Counted from the stretch's first letter, positions 1-12,655 are shown. The stretch is DNA of 64,000 nt from Lycocorax pyrrhopterus obiensis (GCA_014706295.1 JACSVZ010000002.1:103472431-103536430); one strand, 5' to 3'. Numbers and translations are program-made. Notes: generated from the letters alone by a model not told the origin.

Positions 1-2312
1 TAAAGTCACCCTACATCTCCCTTACTCCTTCTATCATTCTTCTTTCAGCTCAGCTTTCTCAAACACTTGCTTGAGCCCTTTTAATGAAGCACCTTAATAA
101 GGGGGGGGGAAGTTTTTTCGTGCCTGATTGGGAAATCATGGCCAAATTAATACAAAAGAAGGAAAATGCTTAGCAAAAATGATGAGCCAACTTAAATGAA
201 AACAATGTAAAATATAGAATGTGTATTTTGTACACTCTATACCAGCCACAAACACAGGGTTCAATAAGCTAATTTCCTAAATCGCCTTTTTTTCCCATCC
301 CTCTCTTCTTCAAAATTTTTTGGAACTGCTTATATTTCTGGTTGTCTGAGATCTTTGTGAGTTAATTTGTTACAGGTCTTTAGTCATATAACTCAATTGG
401 CTTTAATGCATTTACAGTTCTGTAAAGCTGGAATTGATCCTAAAAATTATTTTCAGAAGCTACTTCTGCACTGATGATTTTCTCTTTTCTAGCTGTGAGG
501 AAGAAAGGATATTTTATTAAGAAACCTCACTATTTTTTGAGTGAATTAAACCAGAAGCCTGCTTTGAGTCACTTACTCCAATCAGAATCATTCACACCCC
601 ATTAGAGAGCTACTAGTTGTAACATTTGATTCTGACCCCTGATTCACACACTCCATTCATTGGCAAGTGATGTCGCTCTTTTTTTTTTTTTCCTTTGGGA
701 AACAGACATCATTTTAAGACTTCAGGAGATGGGAATAATGTGGAAATGATAATAAAATATAGTTGTTCAGTCTTACATGCCAGCTAATGACTCATAATAA
801 AATATCTCAAAATGTATGCCAAAAGAGGAATGACTTGTCCTATGCTACAAGCTAAGCTGCCACTAAACTGCCTACAAATATATGCAGATCTCACTCAGAA
901 AGTATACATTATAGACATGATTAGATGGTTCTTCACAGTTAAAGTAGTTGCTGCGTGTGTGACTACATTCTCACTCTTTATTTTGGTGTCCATGGCTTGC
1001 CATGAGTATCTGTGGGTACTTCTTGGGCACGGTGAGATCACAACTGTGCATTTGGGGTAAAAGTACCCAGGCTGAAGCACTAGACTGAGACTCAAGAGAC
1101 AGTTTTTACAGCCACAGTCTAATAAAAAGTTTTTGCTCTCACCTTGAACTGATCACATAGGAGTAATGTAAGGGAAACACTCAGTTTTGTAACAGGGATT
1201 TAACAAAGCCCCTAATTTGAAGGACATTTGTGTTCAGAAGAGATAAATTCAAATGGGAATAGGAGGAAACCTTCAGGGTAAATAAGGTTGGTCTTTTGAG
1301 AAAAGCCTAAAAAGAAAGGCTAAAGGATAGACAATCTTCACTTGTGTACATATATATGGACATACAAAGTACTGGGAGTAAAGCCAGAGGACGAAATTAG
1401 GAAGGAAGAAAAGCTGTTAATGCTAAATAACAAATTTAATACAAGATCAATTGATCTGAAGTAATAATGCCTACAGTTAAGCAAACAGCAGATCACAAAA
1501 ACTGACAGGAGAAAGTTTGCTTTCTCTTAGGAGCTGTGTATGGAAAAATCCAAAAGATAGGATGAAATTGTGGTTATTTGTGTCAGCCCAGACCAGGATT
1601 TGATTGTGCAGGGTCTCCTCTATAGGAATTTGTTTAAATGTAAACAAATACACACACATAAATTTTATACCATCGTCTTTCTCATTTTTTTTCTGAACTA
1701 AAGAATAGCAACAAGAGTCTCTCAACTTTCTTGTTTATTGTTTTCTGTATCAGGCTCAAAGTTCCCCTAATTTCTCACTACCCTGCCAGTCTTTCCTGCT
1801 TTTTCTTTATTCATATTTGCACGGGTGACAGTTGCCCTCTACAGCTGGTATTGTCCTTTCAGTATGTTTGTCCTGTCCTTGTGATAATCTGACTTTTTCT
1901 ATGTCTCTGTTTCTGTCATGTTCTAATTTGTGTTCTTTCCCCTTAAATGGCAAATGCCTGCAGTGCTCAAATTGCATCACTGACCTTCCCTCTTGGTACA
2001 AAACCTTGTTATTTAAGAAATCTAAGAGTTTGTTCAACAGAAAAAAGGAGAATATGGAGTAAGGATGTGTGCTGACATTTCAACTCCTCAGAGCTTTCCT
2101 GAAAATTCACAGTGACAGCAAACACCTGCAATTCTCCAGCAGGCTATTCTTTCTCTTCTCTTCATTGGCAACTAGGGAATGACTTTGGCACCTGTGGGCT
2201 GACACCCCCTGCAACCTAGATTTACTTTTGCTGTCTTCATGGAAACCCAGTTAAATCAGCCACCAGCCCAAACTGGTGCTTAAAACTACAGTCAGAACTG
2301 AAGAGACAGGAA

Positions 2313-2332
2313 AATGGGCTTTAGAGCCCATT
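2313..2332. repeat. Small perfect hairpin, 8-bp arms
   Basis: Arm AATGGGCT at 2313-2320 and its reverse complement at 2325-2332 are separated by the four bases TTAG. The hairpin is seen directly. No function is assigned, and a stem this short is expected by chance in a window of this size. Confidence 0.6.
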
Positions 2333-4900
2333 GCAGAGGTTGTCCCCAAAATGGAGAATTTGGCTATGACAGTCTGTGTGTTGCTATGGTCCCAGGAGTA
2401 CTGAATGGACATGATATGGTCATGGTACTATCCCAGTCTGTCTGGCCGTCACAAATGCCAAGCAGTGTCAGGATCACAGGCAACCTAGGACAGGTCTGGG
2501 ATGCCAATTACAATCAGGATGGAGAGATTTGGCCCATTACAGCTAGTGTGAACCATTGACTTCTCTTTAAAACATGATTTTGCTTTCTGGTTGGTGCTGA
2601 TACTTTGTCATCACGTGCCAACAGCTCAAGATCTTTTTCCTTTCTAATTCTTTTTGGTAAGATTCAAATATTTTGCTGTGTCTAGGTAGGAGAACCATTT
2701 CATACTGCACTTAGGTTGCTGGTCAAACCACTTCAGGTTGCTTGTGAAAAATGCCAGCTTGTCTTCCTTAAAAAAAGAGACAGACAAATCAATGAAATGT
2801 GGTATTTCATTTTGTCCAGCCTAATGGGAAAGTAAATTAGTCAATAACAGGATCTTCTAGGTAAACAATTCTAACTGTTTGTTTTACACAACTTTTGGGA
2901 TAAGAGTGCTTAATATCTTTATGTGAAATGCCTACAATTTGTTATAATTTTATACTCTTTTCTCTCTGAGGGCAACAGAACCTTGGCAATGCTTTGGAAA
3001 TGGGATTAGAATAGAGCCTTGAAAGGTTTAAAAATCTTTTTCACAGTAAAGCACTGTAAAGCTGTCATCAGAGTAAATTTCTATAAAGGAATTTCCCTAG
3101 ATTTTTACTGCTGTAAATGAAAAGTGTAGCCCAATGCATGAGAGTCCAGGATTTGGCTTGATGTGGATAATCTATAATCTTACAGAAGTTGGCAAATGTG
3201 AACTGCTCACAGTAAGCAAATGTTTTCACAATTGAGAAAATGCATGTGTCATAGGAGATATTTCTTCATGAGAACAAGAAGACTTTTATTGCTCATTTAC
3301 ATCTAACTTGCATAAAATGTTTCAAAAGCATCTTGCTAGAGAATGTAAATATATAAAAACACAGAGTTTAAATATTGTGTGTTAGTTTTCTCTTAACTTT
3401 TGGTTTTGGTGAGACATTTGTTGGTAGCACAGCTGATATTATGTATATTAGATTTTTAGAAAAAACAAGTGCGAAGTAGTAAACATCCCTGTGCATGATA
3501 ATACAAACTAGACACATCATTTTGTATCTGACAATTTGTGCAAGCAGAGTTGAGTCATGCAGGGCTCTGTTCAGCTGAAGAACATACTCTCATCTCACTC
3601 AAATAAAAAAGCTTGCAGAGGTTCAAAAGGGTTTCACTCGGTGAGTTACTCCATTAAAAAAAAAATTATTATAATACGTCATTTTACTCTGCTGTACATT
3701 ACTAAACCAAATTCAACAGTGTCAAAAATCTGCTTGGAGGCACTGCTGCTTAGCACTTTGAATAGCTGTGTGGATTAATGCAAAAGAAAAGCAACAGCGG
3801 TGCTGAAACTAAGGAGTACTCCAATAAAAGATGGTTTAAAGCAGTTAGTTTTTACTTTGAACATTGATTTTCCCAAGGACATGTTGTGCGTCAACATCTA
3901 AACATTGGTTATCTGAGTTTATTTCTTTTCATTGTGACAGTGAAGTCTTTCATATGCCCAGAAGCTAGTGTAATGATCCTTAAAAACAGCTTTACTCCCT
4001 AAAAACTCAATGTTATGAAAGGCTGAGGAAAAGTCACTTGTAAGAATGGCTTCACAAGACAACTTTGTTCTTTCTGCAAATAGTTACTTGCACCCGTGGC
4101 CGTAAAAGCCAATCTTCTTCAAGTTAAACTGTATCTCTATGGCATCACAAAACAATTTGTATTGCATACCTTTTTCTTCTGTGTTGGCTTCTCTGGATTG
4201 TAAGATGCAGTGGGGATGCAACTCATATTCCTCTATCCTTTATCCAGCTTGCTATCCTGCTACTATTGACATACAAAATTGTATTTTTATGGTTAGGATC
4301 ATTAATCAAATTTGCATGGTTGGGGATGAGGTCAATAAGTAAGAATATTTATGACACCAAGAATACAATGTATTATCTATCTTATTTATATTGCCAGTTC
4401 TTTGGGCAGGAACTGGTCTCACCTTTGTTCTGTGGTGCCCAGCTTGATTATGTGTGTCTGCACACATAGACTCCCCTGTTTTACGCATTCTGATTTCACC
4501 AATATCCCAAACATATTGGAGAAATACAAGAAACCTGTTAAGCATCTCTATGATATATGTCTCCATAGAGCAAGGAAAAAAACTCAGTGTTCAAAGCCTA
4601 AATTAATTTCCATGACCAAACCCTCATCCATACTCTGTAGGACCATGTTGCTAAACATTAATAATATTGAACTGAGCACAGCTTCAGATGAGAATAATTT
4701 GACTCTTCAGAAAGAAACTTCTCAGGCTTCAGCCCTCCAATGGGTAGTCATGGTGCACTGAGTCATCCAAAAAAACTCCCCAATTCTAATGAAAAAGTCA
4801 TCTGAGCTGTGTAGATGTTTAACTTCTCTAGAAGGTCTACAGAGTACATTGCTTAAAGCGAATTGTAAATAATTGGACATTCCATTCAGTTTTCATTCAT

Positions 4901-4964
4901 GCTGAATATGCCTGCTTGACTTCTGGCATATTCAGCGGCATATTCTGCTGGCATCCCAGCAGAA
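4901..4964. repeat. Two adjacent perfect hairpins
   Basis: Hairpin one has perfect 12-bp arms, GCTGAATATGCC at 4901-4912 and GGCATATTCAGC at 4925-4936, around a 12-base loop. Hairpin two follows at once, with perfect 9-bp arms TTCTGCTGG at 4943-4951 and CCAGCAGAA at 4956-4964 around a 4-base loop. GGCATATTC also occurs twice as a direct repeat, at 4925 and 4937. The structure is read directly from the sequence. It might be a remnant of a small inverted-repeat element or a local template-switch mutation. I recognise no family and no RNA gene here. Confidence 0.7.
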
Positions 4965-5696
4965 ATCCCATTTTTTCCCCACAAGCTTATTTTGGAGACA
5001 ACATAATACCACTTTCTAATATACTGGAATAATCTTGAGAAAAGGAATGAGTCTAGTTGTGTAATGTGATTAGAGACATGTGGAACTGGGTGAAATATCA
5101 TCTAAATAAAATAAAAATCCAAACATTCTTTTAAATCCATTTTACATTTTTCTGAATAACCATTTGTTATCACATCTTATCTAAAACTATTAAGGAAAAG
5201 GAAATATGATCAATTTGAATGAAAATTAAATTTATCAAAGCTGAAAAATTCCCTACTGACTCAGTACGAGACTTCAAACAGTTAATTACATTCTTTAAAA
5301 CAGTTTTTAAATTCAACAACTTTTAGCAGTGAGTGGAATAGTCCCAAATTTCTTTAATTACCCATCACAGAGGAAAGATATGAGTAACGTAGTCTCCTTA
5401 GTGCTTCAAACAAGAAATCAACATTTCCCTTGCATTGAGAAAGTTAGAGGAAGTTTCACTTTGAGGCACAGGGCAAGAGTCGGTATTTCTAAAACAGAAA
5501 GGTAACATCTATCAAAGAAAGCTGCTTTTTCGCTATGAGGAGGAAATGACTCTCTTGAACTTTTTAGTAAGGTCAGATGACAGGTGACATGCCTTGAATA
5601 CCTTAGGAGTCTCACCACTACAGCCATGAAAGTTCCCAAGCAAGAGTCCACCTGGACAACATCTCTACTATTTTCCTTGTTTTTCTCATATGTTAG

Positions 5697-5815
5697 ATCT
5701 CAGTACTCTCAGGCACATGGTGCGACTCTTGGGGATGGTCCTGTGCAGGATTTGGACTCCATGATCCTTGTGGGCCACTTCTAGCACATTCTGTTATTCT
5801 GTGATTCTGTGATCC
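5697..5815 (+). mobile_element. CR1 LINE, 3' tail fragment
   Basis: This is the last ~120 bp of a CR1 retrotransposon in plus orientation. The sequence reads through the segment usual just before the CR1 end (GGACTCCATGATCCTTGTGG at about 5755-5774) and finishes in the family's short tail repeat, here ATTCTGTG repeated from about 5792. CR1 copies are normally 5'-truncated, as here. The 5' boundary is uncertain by some 20 bases. No coding capacity remains. Confidence 0.85.
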
Positions 5816-7797
5816 CTGAACTTGCATTAAAACATTCCTTCTGTGACTATTTAGACTGCCATAGAGTTTACCACCTTAAAAAAACCCCAAAGCTTCAGGA
5901 AGTTATGATGTCTGTGGACTGTCTGTGGTTTCTGTGATCGTGAGTGTCTCTCCAACCATCACAGAACGGCAGAATGATTACTAGTGAACTAGGCCGTGGG
6001 ACATAGGAGTTTTTTCAGCCACTCACACATTTTACTGGGCAGAGAGTAGCAAGAACTGATGACCAAAACTTCAGCAGGACTTGAATCACACACATCAGAG
6101 TAGTTGCATTTTTTTAAATGCTCTTATCGCCTGGTTGGCATTTCTGGTTTTAGCAGGTGATTTTTAATTTATCTTCAATTTGCATTTACTAGCTTTAAAA
6201 GATAAAACAATCTTAAAAACTCTGTTTTCATGAGCACCAGGCTAAAATAATACATGTGACTGGAGCCCTTTTTTCAGGTGTAAGAGCTTAGAGCTGAAAA
6301 CCTTAGAAATTAAAATGTTGTAGGAAGACACAGGTCAGAGATCTTTGTGTTGTGTGATTGCTTTGCTGTTCTGGCATCCACTACTCTGTAAGCAAGCAGA
6401 TTGTTTGATCTCTGCCTGTTCCATTCCTTAATTACTCACTCTTAAATCAAAGTCAATTTTCACACTGTCTTTGATGAAATAGCCACTGATAAACTGTTGG
6501 CTTGTAGTTTTGTTGACATGCATTTTTAAAAGCCACCTGAGACTGTAGCACAACAGGTAAAATACACAGCTTCTTGACTTGAGAAAAGTAAGTTATGATG
6601 ATGCTGGTACTCAAGTTTTATTTCTACAAGTATCAGGAATAATTCAGAATGGAAGACTAATTGGTGAAAAGATGAAGTAAATAGGAATAGAACAACTTTC
6701 ATTACTAATCTTTTTAAGACCAGCTGCTTAAATTTTCAGTCAATATATAAAGGCTGGACATAGTTGGTTTGTAAGGCACAAACAGGAATAACAACAACAA
6801 AAATCTCCCCAAGGCAAACAAGTTGTTTATAACCAGGTTTTTAAGTTCTTTTGCAATTTTCAGTTTATAATAAGAATCCTCATTTAACATTACCTAGGAA
6901 AACTGATGCTATTCACAGCTCTATTCCACGTAGATATACTCCAAACAAATTTTCATTTTAATTTGCTGGATAGCTGCCACATTGATGTACATTGTGTACT
7001 TGATGAAAAATGAAATCAAAATTATTTTGATTGAGTCTGATTAATCCTGTCTTTAGGATATGATTATTGAAAGAGATATCTAAAAGAATATGTACTCTCC
7101 TCAAAATTTCTAGAGCGACAATTACACCAGTGCAATGATTCAATTCAAATGCAGGATAAAGTTGCTCTACTATCATTGTAAAAAACTAAATTTCCAAGTT
7201 TTTTATTCCTAAGAAAAATGCTAAATTGAAATATGTGATTGTAGTAAAATCAATAGGTTGAAAAAATATATTAAATTTTCCTTTAATTTCTATGTTAAAA
7301 TGAAGAAATTACCTAAGGTGATCTAAGTGATTTTGTTGTATTTATTATTTATTATTTAAAACTTTATCAGCTCTCTCTACAATAGTTTCCATGATGAAAA
7401 TCTGGTAGGAAGCCTTCACTGAGATAGATATACGTTAAAGCATTTTTAAATTAGCTCAGCTTGTCAGCTGTTATCCACAAGAAGAGCATTCTCATTAAGC
7501 AAAGCAGAATATCAGTTTTAGGGAAATAAATTGGCTTCTGACATCGAAAGATAGAGACATATCTCAATTTGTGTCAATATGGACTTTCATCTGAATTTAT
7601 TAAATAGCTCATATTATGCAAAACATTCATATCTAATGAGTGCTTCATATAAAAGGATAAAAGATTCCCTTTTGTTTTCTTCTTTAACATCTTTCATTTT
7701 CCACTATCTTCTCTGGTGCAGAGGTGCAGAGATATTCATATATTCTGGTTTTCCAACCCCAGAACATGAAGGAATTGAAAGAATCTCAGTGTGATTA
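5816..7797. other. Unique AT-rich sequence between two CR1 tails
   Basis: I see no gene, RNA gene or repeat family here. Frames are below 75 codons. From about 6700 to 7700 the sequence is very AT-rich. Confidence 0.6.
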
Positions 7798-7970
7798 AAA
7801 TCACAGAATCACTGAGTCACAGAATATCCTAAGCTGGAAGGGACCCACAAGAATCATCAAAGTACAGCTCCTGGCTGTGCACAGAAAAACCCCAAAAATC
7901 ACGCCATGTGCCTGAGAGCATTGTCTAAATGTTTCTTGAACTCCGGCAGGCTTAGTGCTGTGATCAATGC
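7798..7970 (-). mobile_element. CR1 LINE, 3' tail fragment
   Basis: This is a minus-strand CR1. On the plus strand it begins with the reverse-complemented tail repeat (TCACAGAATC, CACAGAATAT), then AGCTGGAAGGGACCCAC, and continues through the part containing TGCCTGAGAGCATTGTC and TTCTTGAACTCCGGCAGG. It stops at about 7970 by 5' truncation. The one at 16500-16676 appears to be the same subfamily. Only non-coding 3' sequence remains. Confidence 0.9.
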
Positions 7971-9502
7971 CTTAAACATTTAGCCTTGCAATTTCACTGA
8001 GTCACAGACTTTTAGCACTGCTGTAGGGGTTTTGTACTTACTGTCAGAATGATGTCAAATATAGGCCTTTATTCATATGAATTCTTTACAGAGAATGAAG
8101 CTAGGCATAAAAGAACAAACTATGATTTTCAAGAATTCTTGTTGCATGATATCACTGCAAACTTCATGGAACAGCAAAAAACCCAAAACCAACCAACCAA
8201 CCAATCAACCAACCAAAAAAAAAAGGTCAGAAAGAAGGTAATTTCAAAATATCAGGCTCTTCCACCATGACCAACAGGCCCTAAGGAGACTGAAAGGAGT
8301 TACACAAAAATAACCACCAGCTGGTTAAATCCTTGATGGATATTTTCACAACCTATTACAGTGCTGGAATACAGCACAGCTGAGGAATGAAGATCAGATA
8401 GCAAAAAGGACTTTCATCATGTGGATGATGCTGGACTTAGATGATAGATTAATTAATCTAAGAAAAGACGTAATAATGTTAAAGCTGCCACAAGAGGGGA
8501 CATCTCTTGTGAGAGATACTGAACATGAACATAATGTGCAGTTGCTTTATGAAATACTTTTGGCAAAATATCAGTAGCAAAATCTTAATAATGAGCATGA
8601 AAAAAACCGGTACTGAGAAATACCTGTAGATTTTAAAAATATGTCAGCTGAGCTAAAAATGGATGGAATGGGACTGATATGAGAACTCATACTGCAGGCT
8701 GCAGTACCAGTGCTCTAGAGATATTTAGAAGCTTGGAGTAACATACTTAGGTTTCCTTTAACACCCTTAGAGTATTTGCATTTTGGGGTAGACTGAATTT
8801 CGTGTGGAAACTGCCCCTGTAGTGATGACATTCCTCCTCTGATGCTGAAAACTTCCTGTCATCCAGAAGACTGATCTGGAGGCTTGCCTACAGCTTTTAT
8901 TCCACCAGAAATGCCCTTCTGCGGTGCATTTTAGCTGACTGTCCCCACTCACCATGCTGTGGTTCACAGCACAGTGTTTTCTAAGATATAATAGATTGGA
9001 TTCATTCCATATGCTTTCGAGGAGCACGCTAGCCACCAAGGCACATTCTTTCCCTGAGACCACACCAGATGTTGCCCAGTGTTAAAACCCAATTAAACAA
9101 AAACCCCCCCGCCTTCACATCCCAAAATCAGCACTGCTTCCTATTGGAATATAGTCTAAATTTTCTGCGTAATGGGAGAGTCAACACTGACCTCAGAAAA
9201 GACTCATGGAAGTACAATGTGTACTGGATGCAACTTTGAATTAATCTCATGAAGCCTTTTCATATGCTGGGTAATAGATTAGACATAAGACAGCAGAAAT
9301 GAGGAGGGGAAATCAGCTTTCCCTCCTCTTCCCACTGATCCAGTTTCTGAGCTTTCATACTTATATACTATCATTTGACAAGCTCAGGGCAAGAGTTTAG
9401 AACCCAGTTTGTCAATAGAAACTCTCAAAATGTAAAATCACACAAAGTTTTGTTGTCTTTACTGTTGCTGGTATGGGCATCAAGCTTTGCACTGAGACGT
9501 GG
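7971..9502. other. Unique sequence, no gene recognised
   Basis: Apart from the (AACC)n/poly(A) tract at 8186-8224 I see nothing classifiable. The minus-strand open frame at 8767-9063 (98 codons) has no recognisable domain and I treat it as chance. Confidence 0.55.
8186..8224. repeat. (AACC)n microsatellite followed by poly(A)
   Basis: About six units of AACC, one carrying a T, run from 8186 to 8214 and end in a run of about ten A. This is simple-sequence DNA and is likely length-variable between individuals. Confidence 0.9.
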
Positions 9503-9983
9503 AGCCATTAAGGTTGGAAAAGACCTCCAAGATCATTGAGTCCAAACATTAAGCCAGCACTGCCAAGTCCACCACATCCGAAAGCCTTTTAAACATGTCC
9601 AAGGATGGTAAACTCAACCACTTCCCTAACCACTCTTCCTCTGAAAAAATTTTCCTAATATCCAATTTAAACTTCCCTTGGTGCAAGTTGAGGCCATTTC
9701 CACTGGTCCAGTCACTTGTTACCGGGGAGAAGAGGCCAACCTCACCTCGCCGCAGACCGCTTTCAGGTATTTGTAGAGAGCAGAAAGGTCCCCTCTCAGC
9801 TTCCTTTTCTCCAGGCTAAACAACTCCAGCTCCCTCAGCTGCTCCTCATAGGATGGGTGCTCCAGACCCTTCACCAGCTCCGTTGTCCTTCCCTGGACAT
9901 GTCCCAGAACCTCAATGTCTTTCTTGAACTGAGGGGCTGAAAACAGGATTAGACCTGCAGCTTCACCAGTGCTGAGTATAGGG
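9503..9983 (-). mobile_element. CR1 LINE with ORF2 C-terminal relic
   Basis: This is a minus-strand CR1 of about 480 bp. The 3' end lies at about 9503, reading CATTAAGGTTGGAAAAGACC on the plus strand. It runs back through the 3' UTR into the C-terminal end of ORF2, the reverse-transcriptase/endonuclease protein of CR1. The minus-strand open frame 9719-9991 keeps CR1-type motifs such as [20 protein letters not shown], so the reading frame survives for about 90 codons. Part of the 3' UTR near 9580 appears deleted relative to the family. The 5' break lies at about 9984 and joins a tRNA-Ala-like sequence directly. The element is dead because it lacks nearly all of ORF2 and all of ORF1. Confidence 0.92.
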
Positions 9984-9988
9984 AAAAA
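9984..9988 (-). terminator. Pol III-type T5 stretch after the tRNA copy
   Basis: On the minus strand, four bases downstream of the tRNA discriminator base, there is a run of five T (plus-strand AAAAA at 9984-9988). That is the usual spacing and form of an RNA polymerase III terminator after a tRNA gene. It sits exactly at the junction with CR1, so it may be the copied oligo(U) end of a pre-tRNA transcript rather than a working terminator. Confidence 0.5.
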
Positions 9989-9991
9989 CAC

Positions 9992-10064
9992 TGGAGAACG
10001 TGGGCATAGATCCTGCTACCTCTCTCATGCTAAATGAGTGCTCTACCATTTGAGCTAATCCCCC
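9992..10064 (-). pseudogene. tRNA-Ala (anticodon AGC) pseudogene
   Basis: The minus strand gives a 73-nt tRNA of the expected vertebrate tRNA-Ala length. It starts GGGGGATTAGCTC, has an intact D-arm (GCTC/GAGC), anticodon loop TTAGCAT with AGC at 10029-10031, and ends at discriminator A with no encoded CCA. The A-box is intact, while the B-box reads GGATCTATGCC. The T-stem has two mismatches (GCAGG against CCCAC) and the anticodon stem has one mismatch and one G-T pair. Several differences from the usual vertebrate sequence are CpG-to-CpA changes, which suggests neutral decay. It abuts a CR1 on the same strand, so it probably arrived as part of a chimeric insertion. A weakly functional tRNA gene is a less likely alternative. 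Confidence 0.85.
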
Positions 10065-12655
10065 TCATTCTTAATAGTCTGTGACTGCTAACAATGTACA
10101 AGCAAAAGTCAATTCTGCTCTCTGTGTCCATAGTTGTTATCTCTTCCAGGTACAATCATGATACTAGGATGATTGGAGATACTTCATTCCATGTGAGAGA
10201 ATTAAGTGTCCACACTCCCTTGAAAGATCTTTGTATTTAATTTGCAAAGGTGGTACTATTGAAAATAAAATGCATGCTGAATGATCCACAGCACTTGATC
10301 AGTGTAAAGATCCCACAGCTGTCCATATTTACCCTTCAGGATGAAAGTCCTGAAGAGTTCTTTCTTCACAGGAAGGATATAATAGCTCATAAAACATGTT
10401 TGTCAGGTGTCAGCCTATTATATAGTCACTTGATGGCTCTTCTCTCCTACACAGACCTGTCATATCATTTAATATTGTGTCTCCACAAGGTGGTAGAAGT
10501 GGGTAATTAATTCCACAGCATGTAGCATTCATAGTTTGATTGCTTTCCATTTTACTCTGGTGATGAAAAGATAGCTTTGTCCTTTATTTTATGGATTTTT
10601 CTAAATATGCCAAATTTTCTTGTAAATCTCTTATTAATGACCAGAATTTCATTTATCTCTCTTATTGTAAACAGCTTTTCATTTAATTAATCTCATCACT
10701 GTTTCCTCAGCTCCCTTTAATGTTGACTTTCCTAGGGTTCTTTTATTTGCTGTTCAACTGTACTGGTAAAGCATGATACCTGATGGCTTGAAGCCAAGGT
10801 CAAGTAGCTTGGAATGGATGAATCAAACTCTTTACGGGTAGATCTTAAATGAAATACTGAGTAGTGAAGCCATCAAAAGGGAGACCAGGCCAAAACTGTC
10901 AACGGGAATGACTCATTCTATAATGTACACTTCAGAATATTCCATGCTGTTGCAAACTGTCACAGTAAAACAGCGGAAGAAAAACACTTCTTGTTGTTTC
11001 CTCTGTGCTGCTGAGATTTTAATGGGCATCTGAATTCTAACTGTTTAGTGGGAGGACATCTTTCGCTCCATGTGTTCCAGCTTCCTCACTTATGAGCTTT
11101 ATCATTACTCTCCATAAATGCATAGACTCTATTTTTGTGTACCATTATCATATATTTTCAGTCTGTTTAGATAAACTTTTGATATATATACAGAGATCAC
11201 TATTATAGGATTTAATTAGATTAAAAGAAAACACTTATATGGATGGCAGTGTTACATTTGTAATTTCAAGTCTTTTCTCCCATCAATTTTAACCTATTTT
11301 AACACTCTTATTTTCTCTGGAGTCATGATTTATATGCTTGATAAGGACAGAATACACTATATTTCCACAGATGAAATATTCACTTTTTGGCTGCATGTCA
11401 AATCTGGATATTGAATTTAGGAGTTATACATTCAGGGCTTGCCATCAAGATAAGCTTTTTTATTACACGGCTTCTAAAGTTAAATTTTTTGTATATATCT
11501 AAAGGTTTTAAATAAATAGGGCTGAATTAAGACTGTCAATTTACAGTTGAGGAAAATCCAAGACATTGTGCACTTCTAAACTAAAGAAATATGAATCCAG
11601 ATTGCCAGTACTCTTGAAGTCTAGCCTATGATCAGATACCAATCTTGTCCAATCTTGTCTGCTTTATATTTTGAGACAATTAATTAATAAATAGAAAGAA
11701 GGTATTTCAAGTACTGCTGAACAAAGGGTTTCTAAGATGAAGAAAATATTTCACTTTTTGCAGTAACCTTCGCACGACATTCAGCAAAACCCCCATAATC
11801 AGTTAAACATGTTTACCTTTTCTTAAGTTTGAGAAAAACCCTGATAGTCAGCAGAGCCACAGAGCATTAGCTTCAAGAAAGTAATAAAAAAATATGCTAT
11901 ATTCCATTCAGATCAGGTGCTTGTAAGTGCAGGTTACAACTATATACGGCTTTGTGACACAGAAAATAAAGATTTGAAAAGTTAAGCACATCTGCCAGGC
12001 TGTAAGTACTGTCTAGGCTCTTTTTCACGCAAACCGTCTCAGAATTCCTGAATGAAAAATGTTGCTTAACTGTGAAAAAAGGATCAGTTAAAAGGAATAA
12101 TTTTGCACACCTCCTAGTCCCTCTTCAAATTGAAAGGAAAACCATTTAATCTGGAACAGAATACATTTCTCTCATGAAGATGCCAGTGGAATGAATGAGC
12201 ATTCTATGAAGCAAGTTCTGTTCATCTAAATTTTTAAAACATCATTCCTGAATGCTCAGCCTCTTGCAAAAGGACCTGTTGAGTGAAGTTCGCGGTGTTG
12301 TGTGGGTCACAGGTTCTCATTTATCTATCTATCTGGTCTATATCTTAATGTGTGAGTTCAGGAAATGGGAATCAAAACTTCTGCAAATTCTTCTGCTCTG
12401 TTGGCCATAATCAGTGTCTGAGGTACTTTCTTTGATATTTTAAACTTTGCCAGAGATTTGTACATAACTGGTCAATTTTTAGAACCTGGAGCATCTATCT
12501 TAAACAAGGCTCTAAGACTTACCCAAATAAAAGTACAGAATAAATGCAAAGCTCTTCCATAGGCCCATTAAACAATATTAAAAAATTACTCTGAATTCCA
12601 AGTGAGTAATGCACCTTGACTCATAATGACCAAAAAATAATTTCATCTTGAAGGC
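10065..12655. other. Unique AT-rich sequence, no gene recognised
   Basis: I see no gene, RNA gene or repeat family. There is a short (ATCT)n stretch at about 12319-12334. Frames are at most 86 codons (10250-10510) and unrecognised. Confidence 0.6.

Larger units (their letters stand above)
1..5696. other. Unique AT-rich sequence, no gene recognised
   Basis: I see no recognisable gene in this span. The open frames are short (up to 136 codons at 4351-4761, plus strand), lack domains and look like chance frames in AT-rich DNA. It holds a run of nine G at 101-109, a small perfect hairpin at 2313-2332 and a hairpin cluster at 4901-4964, listed separately. Confidence 0.6.

Noticed and set aside
4351..4761. 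Plus-strand open frame of 136 codons
   Set aside because: No domain, low-complexity ends and no splice or promoter context. Length is within chance for a 64-kb AT-rich window.
9719..9991. Minus-strand 90-codon frame as a gene
   Set aside because: It is the C-terminal remnant of CR1 ORF2, already covered by the CR1 entry.
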